From positions 248,001 through 312,000 of the forward strand of contig NZ_ML769312.1 in NCBI RefSeq assembly GCF_009720365.1: a DNA stretch of 64,000 nucleotides. Reading direction: 5' to 3'. The position numbers and the translations under genes are program-made. Under the pieces are notes generated by a model. It searched no databases, had not been told where the DNA came from, and saw only the letters and a list, made by a program, of their open reading frames with translations. The DNA is from Catellatospora paridis. GTDB taxonomy: Bacteria; Actinomycetota; Actinomycetes; Mycobacteriales; Micromonosporaceae. Numbering within the stretch: position 1 is the first letter of the stretch; every line of letters starts with the position of its first letter. Shown here one piece after another: positions 52,434-60,932 of this stretch.

Positions 52434-53771
52434 TCAGCGGCCCCGCAGCCGGACGACGCGGCGCACGGCGAGCGCCCCGACGGCGAGCGCGAGCCCGGCC
52501 AGGGCGGCGATCATCCAGGTCGGCCACGGGCCGCGGGCCGGGGAGACCGGTTCGACGGCGGCGACCGCGACGAGCCGTTCCGCGACGCTCGCGCCCGTCG
52601 AGTGCGTGAGCAGGCCGCTGTCGAAGGTGCTCAGCACGTCCACGCTGCCCGACGGGAGGTCGACGGCGGCGATGCCCACGTCCTCGATCCGGGCGAGCAA
52701 CACCGTCGGCGAGCGCCAGCCGAGCAGCCAGGCCCGTTCGCCGGGGATCGGTACGGGCGGCTGGACGTCCCCACCGTCGGCCAAGCGGACCACGTGCACG
52801 CCGACGGCCTCGCCCGTGCCGCTGAACAGTATGGGATCACCGGCCGGCGTCCACCCGCCGAAGATTGAGTTCTCCGGTATGCGCATGGTCGCGGTGACCG
52901 CGCCGGTCGGCTCGACCACGGTCAGCCACGAGGTCGGCGCGCTGCTGCCGCGGTCCTGCACCGTGGGCACGCCGAGCCTGCCCGTGGCCGAGAAGCGGAC
53001 CGAGTCGAGCGGGTCGAACACGATGTCGGGCACTGTGGTGAGGACGCCGGTGTCGAGGTCGAGCAGGGCCAGGGGGTAGCCGTCGGAGCCCTGGAAGCGG
53101 TCGGCCACCCGCTCGGCGGTGTCCTGCAGGGCCAGGGCGAGCCGGCGTCCGTCCGGCGACCACGCCTGCAGGTCGTAGGCCAGCGGGGCAGGCAGCGGGT
53201 AGTCCCGGCGCTGTCCGGTGACCAGGTCGAGGACGGGGATCTCGGTGGCGCCGCCGCGGCGGTCGCCGATCGCGACGCGCCGCCCGTCGGGGGACAGCAG
53301 CGCCTCGGCGGGGCTCCACTCCCCGTCGGCCTCGGTCGCGCCGCGCTCTTCGGCGAGGTCGATCCGGCGGTACGTCCGGCCGTCGCTGCCGACGACGACC
53401 GCCTGGGCCAGGCCGAAGAACGACCCGATCACGCGCTGTCGCAGCACGGCGATGCCCGGCCGGCCCAGCGGCGCCTCGGACAGCGAGGCGGTGAGCAGTG
53501 ACATGGCGCCGAACTCCTGTGGCAGCACCGGAGCGGCGTCGGCGGCGGCGGGCCCGGCGGCGCCGTCGCCGCCGCGCAGTACGGGGACGAGGGCCACTGC
53601 GGCGATGACCGCGACCGCGACGGCGACCGGTGCGAGCAGGCGTGGCCGCCGCCGCGGGCCGGGGGCGGGCACGAAGCCGCGGCGTACGACGCTGGGCTCC
53701 TCGGCGATGACCCGGATCGCGGCCCGAACCCGGTGCTCCAGCGCTGCGCGCGTCGACGGCGTCTCACTCAC
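52434..53771 (-). CDS. Membrane-anchored propeller partner of the sigma factor
   Basis: This is a 445-residue protein with a short cytoplasmic N-terminus (about 50 residues), a transmembrane helix (about 47-66, LLAPVAVAVAVIAAVALVPVL), an extracellular WD40/TolB-like propeller (about 75-410) and a second helix at the end (TWMIAALAGLALAVGALAV) before a basic tail. Blade motifs include LLSPDGRRVAIGDRRGG and AWSPDGRRLALALQD. Its GTG at 53771 overlaps the sigma-factor stop by 8 bp, so it is translationally coupled. That placement and the cytoplasmic N-terminus fit an anti-sigma or signal-sensing role, though no known anti-sigma domain is recognised. Confidence 0.85.
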   Translation of the reverse strand: MSETPSTRAALEHRVRAAIRVIAEEPSVVRRGFVPAPGPRRRPRLLAPVAVAVAVIAAVALVPVLRGGDGAAGPAAADAAPVLPQEFGAMSLLTASLSEAPLGRPGIAVLRQRVIGSFFGLAQAVVVGSDGRTYRRIDLAEERGATEADGEWSPAEALLSPDGRRVAIGDRRGGATEIPVLDLVTGQRRDYPLPAPLAYDLQAWSPDGRRLALALQDTAERVADRFQGSDGYPLALLDLDTGVLTTVPDIVFDPLDSVRFSATGRLGVPTVQDRGSSAPTSWLTVVEPTGAVTATMRIPENSIFGGWTPAGDPILFSGTGEAVGVHVVRLADGGDVQPPVPIPGERAWLLGWRSPTVLLARIEDVGIAAVDLPSGSVDVLSTFDSGLLTHSTGASVAERLVAVAAVEPVSPARGPWPTWMIAALAGLALAVGALAVRRVVRLRGR

Positions 53772-54240
53772 CGAGGAACTCCTTCATCGTGGCCAGCGAC
53801 CGGTGCAGCAGCGACTTGACCGTGCCGAGCCGGCAGCCCAGCGCCTCGGCGATCTCCGACTCGGGCAGGTCGAGGTAGTAGCGCAGGAAGACGGCGGCCC
53901 GCTGGCGGGGGCGCAGCCGGCGCAGCGCGGCGCGCACGGCGGTGACATCGGCGTACGCGGGCTCGTGGCCGTCGGCGAAGACGCCGGCGTGGCGGCGTTC
54001 GAGCACTCTGCGCCGCACCCACGAGGTGCACCGGGAGATCACCGCACGGCGCAGGTAGGCGGCCGGCTGCTGCACGTGGGCACCCTGCCGGTACCACGCC
54101 GCGAAGACCTCCTGCACCACGTCCTCGGCGGCGCCGACGTTGCCGGTCGTCATGTAGGCGAGCCGGACGAGCCCGGTGTACTCCTGCGAGTACACCGAGT
54201 CGAACGCCGCCGGCTCGATAAGGGTCGCTTGCACCTGCAC
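53764..54240 (-). CDS. SigE-family (ECF) RNA polymerase sigma factor
   Basis: This is a 158-residue sigma-70 factor of the actinobacterial SigE-family type. Region 2 carries FDSVYSQEYTGLVRLAYMTTGNVGAAEDVVQEVFAAWYR; region 4 carries LRPRQRAAVFLRYYLDLPESEIAEALGCRLGTVKSLLHRSL, which binds the -35. It is followed by an overlapping gene for a membrane propeller. The GTG at 54240 is used; a second GTG two codons in (54234) has AGGA 7 nt upstream and may be the true start. The upstream 101 bp is short and contains no obvious target promoter. Confidence 0.95.
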   Translation of the reverse strand: MQVQATLIEPAAFDSVYSQEYTGLVRLAYMTTGNVGAAEDVVQEVFAAWYRQGAHVQQPAAYLRRAVISRCTSWVRRRVLERRHAGVFADGHEPAYADVTAVRAALRRLRPRQRAAVFLRYYLDLPESEIAEALGCRLGTVKSLLHRSLATMKEFLGE

Positions 54241-54341
54241 ATCCTGCTGGGCGCACGACGGGCCCGAAAGGTTCCACCCCGCTTCGGTGCGGACCGCGGG
54301 GCGAGGGTCCGCCGACCGCCTGCGGCGCGGTCGGGTGTGCG

Positions 54342-55307
54342 CTACCGAGCGCGCTTCGCGTCGAGTCGCTCGGCCACGGGCCAGCGCACGTCGCGGGCCA
54401 GCCGGAGCTTCTCGAAGATCCAGATGAGCCTGGCGGCGGGGTCGAGCTGGCCGCGCAGCACGCCGTGGCGGGCTCCGGTCGGATCGGCGTGGTGGGAGTT
54501 GTGCCAGCTCTCACCGAACGACAGGATCGCCAGGGGCCAGAAGTTGGTGGCCCGGTCCTTGCTCACGAAGGGCCGGTCGCCCACCACGTGGCAGATGGAG
54601 TTCACGGACCAGGTGACGTGGTGCAGCACCGCCATCCGGACCAGCCCGGCCCAGAAGAAGGCGCTCAGCGCGCCAGCCCAGGTGCCGGTGACCAGGCCGC
54701 CGATCAGGGCGGGGGAGAGCAGCGACACCGCGACGAGCGGGCCGAAGAGGCGGTCGACCACCCGGATGTCGCGGTCGGCGACCAGGTCCGGGGCGAAGCG
54801 CTCGCGGTTGCTCACCTCACGGCGGAACATCCAGCCGATGTGGGCGTGGAACAGGCCCTTGAGCACCGCGACGACGCTGGTGCCGTAGCGCCAGGGGGAG
54901 TGCGGGTCGCCTTCACGGTCGGAGAAGGCGTGGTGGCGACGGTGGTTGGCGACCCACTGGGTCGGCGAACCCTCGACCGCGAGCGAACCGGCCACGGCCA
55001 GCGCGATGCGCAGCCCACGTCGTGCCTTGAACGATCCGTGGGTCAGGTGCCGGTGGTACCCGGCCGCGATGCCGAACCCGCTGATCAGGTAGGTGGTGAT
55101 GGCCAGTGTCAGATCGACGCCGGACAGCCCCCAGCCCCACGCGATCGGGATGGCGGCGAGCAGGCCGATGAACGGGGTGACCACGAAGATCCAGATCGCG
55201 ATCGCGCCGGCCCTGGTCTGCGGAGCGGCGAGCATCGGCTTGGGTTCGTTCACGGTGCGGGGGGCATCGAGGCGGTCGACGACCGCCGGCGGACTGGTCG
55301 CGCCCAT
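54342..55307 (-). CDS. Membrane acyl-CoA/acyl-lipid delta-9-type desaturase
   Basis: This is a 321-residue integral membrane fatty-acid desaturase. Four hydrophobic helices in two pairs and the three His boxes HRHLTH, HRRHHA and HNSHHA, with the QWVANHRRHH context of stearoyl-CoA type desaturases, show a di-iron enzyme that puts a cis double bond into acyl chains, probably keeping membranes fluid. The ATG at 55307 has AGGAG 5 nt upstream. The frame is open further upstream, but that part has no homology. The upstream leftward gene is the cold-shock protein, ended by a strong hairpin, so cotranscription is unlikely although both respond to cold in many bacteria. Confidence 0.94.
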   Translation of the reverse strand: MGATSPPAVVDRLDAPRTVNEPKPMLAAPQTRAGAIAIWIFVVTPFIGLLAAIPIAWGWGLSGVDLTLAITTYLISGFGIAAGYHRHLTHGSFKARRGLRIALAVAGSLAVEGSPTQWVANHRRHHAFSDREGDPHSPWRYGTSVVAVLKGLFHAHIGWMFRREVSNRERFAPDLVADRDIRVVDRLFGPLVAVSLLSPALIGGLVTGTWAGALSAFFWAGLVRMAVLHHVTWSVNSICHVVGDRPFVSKDRATNFWPLAILSFGESWHNSHHADPTGARHGVLRGQLDPAARLIWIFEKLRLARDVRWPVAERLDAKRAR

Positions 55308-55357
55308 GCGACTCCTGTCTGAGAGACGGTGGTGGAGTTCGTGCCTGGATAAGCGAC

Positions 55358-55388
55358 ACGGCCGGGAGCCCATCGGGTTCCCGGCCGT
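55358..55388 (-). terminator. Hairpin after the cold-shock gene
   Basis: ACGGCCGGGAGCCC pairs with GGGTTCCCGGCCGT (14 bp, one G-T pair) over a 3-nt loop, 13 bp beyond the csp stop. Confidence 0.7.
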
Positions 55389-55401
55389 GATCACGGATTA
55401 C

Positions 55402-55605
55402 TCAGAGGACGCGAACGCCCGCTGCCTGCGGACCCTTCTGGCCCTGCACGATGTCGAACTCAACCTTCTGGTTCTCCTCGAGGCTGCGGAAGCCGTTCGA
55501 CTGGATCTCGGAGAAGTGGACGAAGACGTCGGCGCTGCCGTCGTCGACGGAGATGAAGCCGAAGCCCTTGTCAGCGTTGAACCACTTCACGGTGCCCTGT
55601 GCCAT
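55402..55605 (-). CDS. Cold-shock RNA-binding protein
   Basis: This is a 67-residue CspA-family protein, a single OB fold that binds single-stranded RNA or DNA and acts as an RNA chaperone. RNP1 is KGFGFI ([20 protein letters not shown]) and RNP2 is VFVHF ([11 protein letters not shown]), both intact. ATG at 55605 follows AAGGAGGAG; the frame is open upstream but the family starts at MAQGTVKW. The 280 bp before it (55606-55885) contain no gene that I can support. That stretch is less GC-rich than its surroundings and probably holds the csp promoter and leader. Confidence 0.97.
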   Translation of the reverse strand: MAQGTVKWFNADKGFGFISVDDGSADVFVHFSEIQSNGFRSLEENQKVEFDIVQGQKGPQAAGVRVL

Positions 55606-55885
55606 GTTGTCTCCTCCTTGGGAGTGGGGTGCCGCACTCTGCGACATCCCCTAGCCGTTTGTCCCAGCGGCAACATCTGCCCCAAGAGGAAGACGAAACC
55701 ACCCGCGCGACCTGATCCAGCGGGTGTCAAAAAGATCGACTACTGAACGCGCGAAATTACGACCTGGATCAACACAACTCTCCCACGTCGGCTCTTATTC
55801 CCGGCAAGCGGAGTCCGGCCCGCCGAAAATACAGCCCTGACCAGGGTAAACCTGGACGCCTGCGCACCCCGGCCGGCGTCGGGGA

Positions 55886-57052
55886 TCACCGGGCCCGTGC
55901 ACTGTCCACCGCCGCTCCGAGTCGGGCGGCGGCCTCCTGGAGCTCGCCCGGCGGCAGCATGGAGAACGACAGCCGGACGGCGCCTCCGCCGCCGGCGCCG
56001 TCGGCAAAGAACCGCCGGCCTTCGACGTACGCCACCCCGTGCGCTTCGGCGACCGGTGCGAGCGAGCGCGCCGTGACCGGCGGGGGCAGCTCGGCCCACA
56101 GGAACCAGCCGCCGCCCGGCACCGAGATCCGCAGGTCCGGCGCGGACGTGCGCAAACCTGCGAGGAGCGCGTCGCGCTGCGCGGCGTAGTGCCCGCGCAC
56201 CGCCGCGACGTGGCGTCGGTAGGCGCCGGACGTGCCGAAGGTCGCCATGGTCAGGGCGGTGGTGTGGTTCACACCGCCCCCGCTGTGGATGTAGCCCAGG
56301 CCGGTCAGCCGGCGTACGAAACCGTCGTCGGCGTTGATCCATCCCAGCCGGAGGCCGGGCGCGACGGTCTTGGCGAAGGTGCCCAGCCGGACGACCGTGC
56401 CCCGCTCGGCCAGGCTCCACAGCGACGGCGGGGCCGGGCCGTCGTACGCCAGCTCGCGGTAGGTGTCGTCCTCCACGATCGTGAGCCCGGCGCGTCGGGC
56501 GAGGCCGACCAGTTCGACCCGGCGCTCGTGGGGCAGGCAGCGGCCGGTCGGATTGGCGAACGTGGGGACGATGTACAGCATCGGGACCCGGCGCCCATCG
56601 CGCGCCAGCCGTTCCAGCAGCTCCGCCGTACGGGCCGGATGCACTCCCTGGCCGTCGGTCGGCACGCCGACCAGTTCGGCGCGCCGGTCGCGCAGGGTCG
56701 GGAAGGCGAGGTGATAGGTCGGCGAGTCGACCAGCACCACGTCACCGGGATCGACAAGCAGGTCGGCGACCAGCGCGAGTCCGTGCGACGCGCCGTTGGT
56801 GACGAAGATCTCCGACGTCCGTGTGCTGCCGTGGTCGCCGTCGCCGAGGTGGTCGGCCAGCCACTCGATGAGGGGACGCGGCCCCGGCGCCGCTCCATAG
56901 GTCAGCGCCTGCCACCCGTGTTCGCGCAGCGCCGTCCGGCCGGCCGCCGACCATTCCTCGACGGGCAGCAGCGCGGGCAGTGGATGGCCCCAGCCCAGGT
57001 CGACGATGCCGGGCCGGGGAACGTACTGGATGACCGCGCCGGGGGTGTCCAC
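55886..57052 (-). CDS. PLP-dependent aminotransferase class I/II
   Basis: This is a 388-residue fold-type I aminotransferase: VDLGWGHPLPALLPVEEW at the start, VTNGASHGLALVADLLVDPGDVVLVDSPTYH in the cofactor region, YIVPTFANPTG with the binding Asn, EDDTYRELAYDG, and the PLP lysine in LGTFAKTVAPGLRLGW. It resembles the aminotransferase half of MocR regulators and 2-aminoadipate aminotransferases, but lacks a GntR-type DNA-binding domain, so it should be an enzyme. GTG at 57052 was chosen on homology; ribosome-site support is weak. It diverges from an SDR gene 172 bp away. Substrate unassigned. Confidence 0.92.
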   Translation of the reverse strand: MDTPGAVIQYVPRPGIVDLGWGHPLPALLPVEEWSAAGRTALREHGWQALTYGAAPGPRPLIEWLADHLGDGDHGSTRTSEIFVTNGASHGLALVADLLVDPGDVVLVDSPTYHLAFPTLRDRRAELVGVPTDGQGVHPARTAELLERLARDGRRVPMLYIVPTFANPTGRCLPHERRVELVGLARRAGLTIVEDDTYRELAYDGPAPPSLWSLAERGTVVRLGTFAKTVAPGLRLGWINADDGFVRRLTGLGYIHSGGGVNHTTALTMATFGTSGAYRRHVAAVRGHYAAQRDALLAGLRTSAPDLRISVPGGGWFLWAELPPPVTARSLAPVAEAHGVAYVEGRRFFADGAGGGGAVRLSFSMLPPGELQEAAARLGAAVDSARAR

Positions 57053-57224
57053 ACCGCCACGATAAGCCCCCTCTCGGCGCAATGATCGTTTCGGATCCGT
57101 GCTCACCCGCGGCGGACCTTCGCACCATGGGCCACGGGCCGGGTCTCCTGCACTAGAGTCGTCGCTGAGCAGCACTTTCGTCTGAACGCCGGCATCGTGA
57201 TCCCGCACCGGCCGAGGGGGAACC

Positions 57225-57977
57225 GTGGCCACCGCACCCGCCGCCCAGCAAGCATCCGCGCTCACCGGCAAGGCGGTCGTCGTGATCGGCGGCAGCGCCG
57301 GCATCGGGCTCGAAACCGCGCGGCTGGCCCGAGCAGAGGGCGCCGAGGTCATCCTGACCGGCCGCGATCCCGATCGCCTCGAGCGGGCCGCGGCCGAACT
57401 CGGCGCGCAGCGCAGCGCGGCGTTCGACGCCACCGACCCGGCCGCCCTCGCCGGGTTCTTCCAGGAACTGCCCGGACCCGTCGACCATGTGATGATCACC
57501 GCCGGTCGCCCGTACTACGGCCTGCTGGCCGACATGGACGTCGAGCAGGCACGCCGTTCCTTCGACGAGCACATGTGGCTGCCCATCAACGTGGCAAGGC
57601 TGGCCGTCGGCCGGGTTCGGCCCGGCGGGACGCTCATCTTCATGGGCGGCACGGGCGCCCGCCGCCCGCGGCCGGGCCTGACGATCGCCGCGATGGGCAC
57701 CGCCGCGCTGCCCGCCATGACCGCCAACCTCGCCCTCGAACTGGCGCCGATCCGGGTCAACCTCATCGCCGCCGGGTTCGTCGACACGCCGCTGTCCGCG
57801 CAACTGCTCGGCGCGGACCTCGACGAGCGCCGCGACCAGCTGCGCGCCACGCTGCCCATCCGGCGTGTCGTCGGACCCGCCGACGTCGCCGCGCTCGCCG
57901 TGCACATCATGACCAACACCGCAGTCACCGGCGCGGCCTACGACATCGACGGCGGCCAGCAGCTGCTCCCCGGCTGA
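57225..57977 (+). CDS. SDR-fold protein lacking the catalytic triad
   Basis: This is a 250-residue Rossmann-fold protein with an intact dinucleotide motif (VVVIGGSAGIGLETARLA) and the usual C-terminal VTGAAYDIDGGQQL. In the active-site segment (FMGGTGARRPRPGLTIAAMGTAALPAM) the Ser is Gly, and by alignment to the LALELAP segment the Tyr is Ala and the Lys is Thr. Ordinary SDR chemistry is thus unlikely. I recall divergent SDRs with similar segments in actinobacteria, which may act as binding proteins or use other residues. GTG at 57225 has GAGGGGG 4 nt upstream. No operon partner is evident. Confidence 0.9.
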   Translation: MATAPAAQQASALTGKAVVVIGGSAGIGLETARLARAEGAEVILTGRDPDRLERAAAELGAQRSAAFDATDPAALAGFFQELPGPVDHVMITAGRPYYGLLADMDVEQARRSFDEHMWLPINVARLAVGRVRPGGTLIFMGGTGARRPRPGLTIAAMGTAALPAMTANLALELAPIRVNLIAAGFVDTPLSAQLLGADLDERRDQLRATLPIRRVVGPADVAALAVHIMTNTAVTGAAYDIDGGQQLLPG

Positions 57978-58010
57978 CGGCGCGCAGCCGACCGCCCCGC
58001 TCGGGTCGCC

Positions 58011-58496
58011 TCAGAGGGCGTCCACGACATTTTTGGCCTCGCGCAGGCCCATCCCGGTGTGCTGGCGTACCAGCTTGATCGCCTCGATCGGCCGGCCCTG
58101 CTGCTTGAGGTTGCGGGCGTTCGTCATCAGGTCCGGGCCGAGCACCGGGTGGACCGGCTGCCCGGTCATCCCCGCCGTCGTCGGCGTGCCGCCGGCCGCG
58201 ATCAGCTCGACGGCCTTGACCGCGTCGGCGAGCGAGGTTCCCGTGGCGTCCCGCCAGAGCTTCACCGCGGGGATCTTCTGGCGCTGGTTCATCAGCAACC
58301 GCACCTGCTGCACCAGCGCGTCGCCCTCGGCGGTGGGCTGCCCGGCGGCCTTGCGGGCCGACCGGGCGTGTTCGGCGTCCCGGGCGGCCAGCGCGGATCC
58401 GAGCAGGTCCGTCGGGTCGTGGCGCCGACGCCGGGCGACCAGCATGCTGATGACGACGAGCAGCACCACGATGACGGCTATCAGGAACCCGGTCAT
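58011..58496 (-). CDS. Membrane-anchored protein with two L7/L12 C-terminal-like segments
   Basis: This is a 161-residue protein with one N-terminal transmembrane helix (FLIAVIVVLLVVISMLVA) and a cytoplasmic part. Two stretches, PAVKLWRDATGTSLADAVKAVE and PIEAIKLVRQHTGMGLREAKNVVD, match the KIxVIKxVRxxTGLGLKEAKxxV core of ribosomal protein bL12. Similar proteins occur in many actinobacteria and have no known role; a ribosome-stalk function is unlikely given the membrane anchor. ATG at 58496 is preferred; GTG at 58502 is possible. It converges on the SDR gene. Confidence 0.85.
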   Translation of the reverse strand: MTGFLIAVIVVLLVVISMLVARRRRHDPTDLLGSALAARDAEHARSARKAAGQPTAEGDALVQQVRLLMNQRQKIPAVKLWRDATGTSLADAVKAVELIAAGGTPTTAGMTGQPVHPVLGPDLMTNARNLKQQGRPIEAIKLVRQHTGMGLREAKNVVDAL

Positions 58497-58595
58497 GGGC
58501 ACACGCTACCGGGCGGCCGCCCGTTGCCGCCCGCCCGCGAGCGGCCCACGTCCGGCTGTGGACGCGGGCCACTCGCCGCGCAGGTCGACGGAGTG

Positions 58596-60932
58596 TCACC
58601 GTGCCCGGCGACTTGATGCCCGCCGGGTCACCGTCAGCGATGCCATCACCGCCACGACGGCCGTGGCCAGCACCGTCGCCGCTGTCACCGGCCAGTGCAG
58701 ACGCAGCGCGACCGGCACGCCGACCTCCTGTTCGAGGCCCGCGGCCATGCCCAGCAGCGGCGGTACCGTCACCGCCAGGCCGAGCCCCGCGCCCAGCGCC
58801 ACCACCAGCAGCGCTTCGGCCGCCGCGTAGCGCAGCGCCTGCCGTGGCGTGGTCCCGGCGCGGCGCAGCACCGCCAGGTCCGGTCGCCGGCTCTCGGCCG
58901 ACATGGCCATCGTGTTGACGACCGCGATACCCGTGTAACCGACCGACAGCGCGATCAGCACCGTCGCGAACAGCCACAGCAGCCGGCTGTCCTCGCCGCT
59001 CTCGCGGTCGGCGTACGCCTTCGCGTCGAGCACCTCGACGCCGGGCAGCCCGGCCAGCGCGGCGGCGTCGACCCCGACCACCGACGCGGCCAGCGCGGAC
59101 GGGTCGTGCCGGCGGACCAGGTCCCGCGGCAGGATCAGATCGTCGTCGACCTGACCGTCGGGCGTCACCTTGGCGATGGTCAGCCGCTCGGTGAGCCCGT
59201 CGGCGAAGACCACGGTGACGGAATCGCCGACCCGCACGCCCAGCGCGTCGGCGACACCTGCCGCGACGCTGACCGGGCCGGTCGCGGTGCCGAACGCGGC
59301 GACGGACATCCCCTCGGCGTACACCCGGCTCGGCAGCACCGCCCTGCCGCCCGCGGCGAGCGCGGCGTCGGTCAGGCCCGGGGTGCGGTCGGGCACCGCG
59401 ACGGTGACGCCGGCCAGCTTCGCGGCCTGCCCGGCCGGGTACGCCTCCCGCATGGTGGAGACCATGCCGGACAGCAGCACCGCGAACCCGACGGTGGCGA
59501 TCACCGGGGCGGCGGTCGCGGCGGTGCGGCGGGCGGCGGTCAGCGACTCGGCCCGCACCAGCATCAGCCCCGCCCCACGGACGTTGCGCAACGGCCAGGA
59601 GACCAGCCGCACCAGCGGCGGCAGCGCGACCGGGGCCAGCAGCGACGCGGCGGCGATGAGCGCCATCGCCGCGAACAGCGCCGCGTTGACCCGCTCGTCG
59701 GCCGCGGCGGTGGCGGTGCGAACGGCGAGGAAGCCGCCGAGCACGAGCGCGCCGCCGCCGAGCAACCAGCGGCCCGGCCCCATGGCCCGTGCCTCGACCG
59801 CGGCTTCGCGCAGCGCGGCCATGGGCGGCACCTTCGCGGCACGGCGGCCGGCCGCGTACGCGCCGACCAGCGCCACGCCGACGCCGACGGCGACCGCCGC
59901 GAGCACCGGCATGAGCTGCGGCCGGACCTGCAGCCCGGGATCGGCCAGGCCCCACCGCACCAGCAGGCGACCTGCGGGTCCGGCCACTGCGGTGCCCAGC
60001 ACCGCCCCGGCGATGCCACCGGCCGCCCCGACAAGCAGTGCCTCGCCCAGCACGGTGCGCCTGACCTGGCGCGGCGTCGCCCCCACGGTACGCAGCAGGC
60101 CCAGCTCACGCCGCCGCTGCGCGACGTTGAGGGCGAACGTCGACGCGACGACGAACACGGTCACGAACACGGCCAGGCTCGCCATCGCGATCAGCAGCTG
60201 GGTGCCCAGCCAGCGTGTCTTGGCCTGCTGCACCGGTTCCAGCGCGGCCCGCTGCTCGCCGGTCGCGACGACGGCCGCGGGCGCTGCCGTGCGCGCGGCG
60301 TCGGCGACCGCGGCCGGATCCGCACCGGAACGCAGCAGCAGTGCGATTACCGGCACGCCCGGCGACAGCCGCGCCGCCGCATCGTCGGACAGGTACACGC
60401 CCGGCCCGCCGACCAGCCCCGTGACGGTCACCTCCACCGGACCGCGGGCGGTCAGCATCGTGGTGCGCGCACCGACCGCGAGCCCGGACGCGACGTCCGC
60501 GGCGACCTCGCCGTCGGTGTCCGGGGCCGCCCCGTCGACCAGGGGGTACGCGCCCAGCGCGGCACTGGACCACCCGTGCCCGGCTGCGGCGTCCTCGGGA
60601 TCGCCGACTGGCGCGCCGTCGACGATGAGCTGGGCGTAGAACGACCGGTCGGGCACCGCCGCCGCGACCCCCGGCAGCCCGGCCAGGCGCTGCGCCAGCG
60701 CGACGGCGTCCGGGCCCGCCCAGGGCCGCACGCCGCTGCCGACGCCCGCCGCGTCCGGTGCGACCGGCCCGTGCACCAGCACCGGCGTGGCGGCCAGCCG
60801 CTGCGGCGTACGCGGCAGCGCCGACATGTGCACGAGCAGCGTCATCGCGATCAGCGCGACGCCCAGCGTGAGACCGGCGAACGTGCCGGCCAGCGACGCG
60901 ACCCGGCCGCGCACCGCGGCCAGCGCGATCAT
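58596..60932 (-). CDS. FtsX-type ABC transporter permease
   Basis: This is a 778-residue membrane protein with two FtsX repeats. One helix is near the N-terminus, then a long extracellular domain (about 30-255), helices around 260-400, a second set around 400-490, another extracellular domain and a final set of three helices (VLIALSVGYTGIAVVNTMAMSA, AAEALLVVALGAGLGLAVTVPPLLG, ATVLATAVVAVMASL). This is the MacB/LolE-like architecture used for mechanotransmission or export of lipids, peptides or drugs. Its ATG at 60932 overlaps the ATPase stop by 4 bp. It is divergent from a two-component system that probably regulates it. Confidence 0.94.
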   Translation of the reverse strand: MIALAAVRGRVASLAGTFAGLTLGVALIAMTLLVHMSALPRTPQRLAATPVLVHGPVAPDAAGVGSGVRPWAGPDAVALAQRLAGLPGVAAAVPDRSFYAQLIVDGAPVGDPEDAAAGHGWSSAALGAYPLVDGAAPDTDGEVAADVASGLAVGARTTMLTARGPVEVTVTGLVGGPGVYLSDDAAARLSPGVPVIALLLRSGADPAAVADAARTAAPAAVVATGEQRAALEPVQQAKTRWLGTQLLIAMASLAVFVTVFVVASTFALNVAQRRRELGLLRTVGATPRQVRRTVLGEALLVGAAGGIAGAVLGTAVAGPAGRLLVRWGLADPGLQVRPQLMPVLAAVAVGVGVALVGAYAAGRRAAKVPPMAALREAAVEARAMGPGRWLLGGGALVLGGFLAVRTATAAADERVNAALFAAMALIAAASLLAPVALPPLVRLVSWPLRNVRGAGLMLVRAESLTAARRTAATAAPVIATVGFAVLLSGMVSTMREAYPAGQAAKLAGVTVAVPDRTPGLTDAALAAGGRAVLPSRVYAEGMSVAAFGTATGPVSVAAGVADALGVRVGDSVTVVFADGLTERLTIAKVTPDGQVDDDLILPRDLVRRHDPSALAASVVGVDAAALAGLPGVEVLDAKAYADRESGEDSRLLWLFATVLIALSVGYTGIAVVNTMAMSAESRRPDLAVLRRAGTTPRQALRYAAAEALLVVALGAGLGLAVTVPPLLGMAAGLEQEVGVPVALRLHWPVTAATVLATAVVAVMASLTVTRRASSRRAR

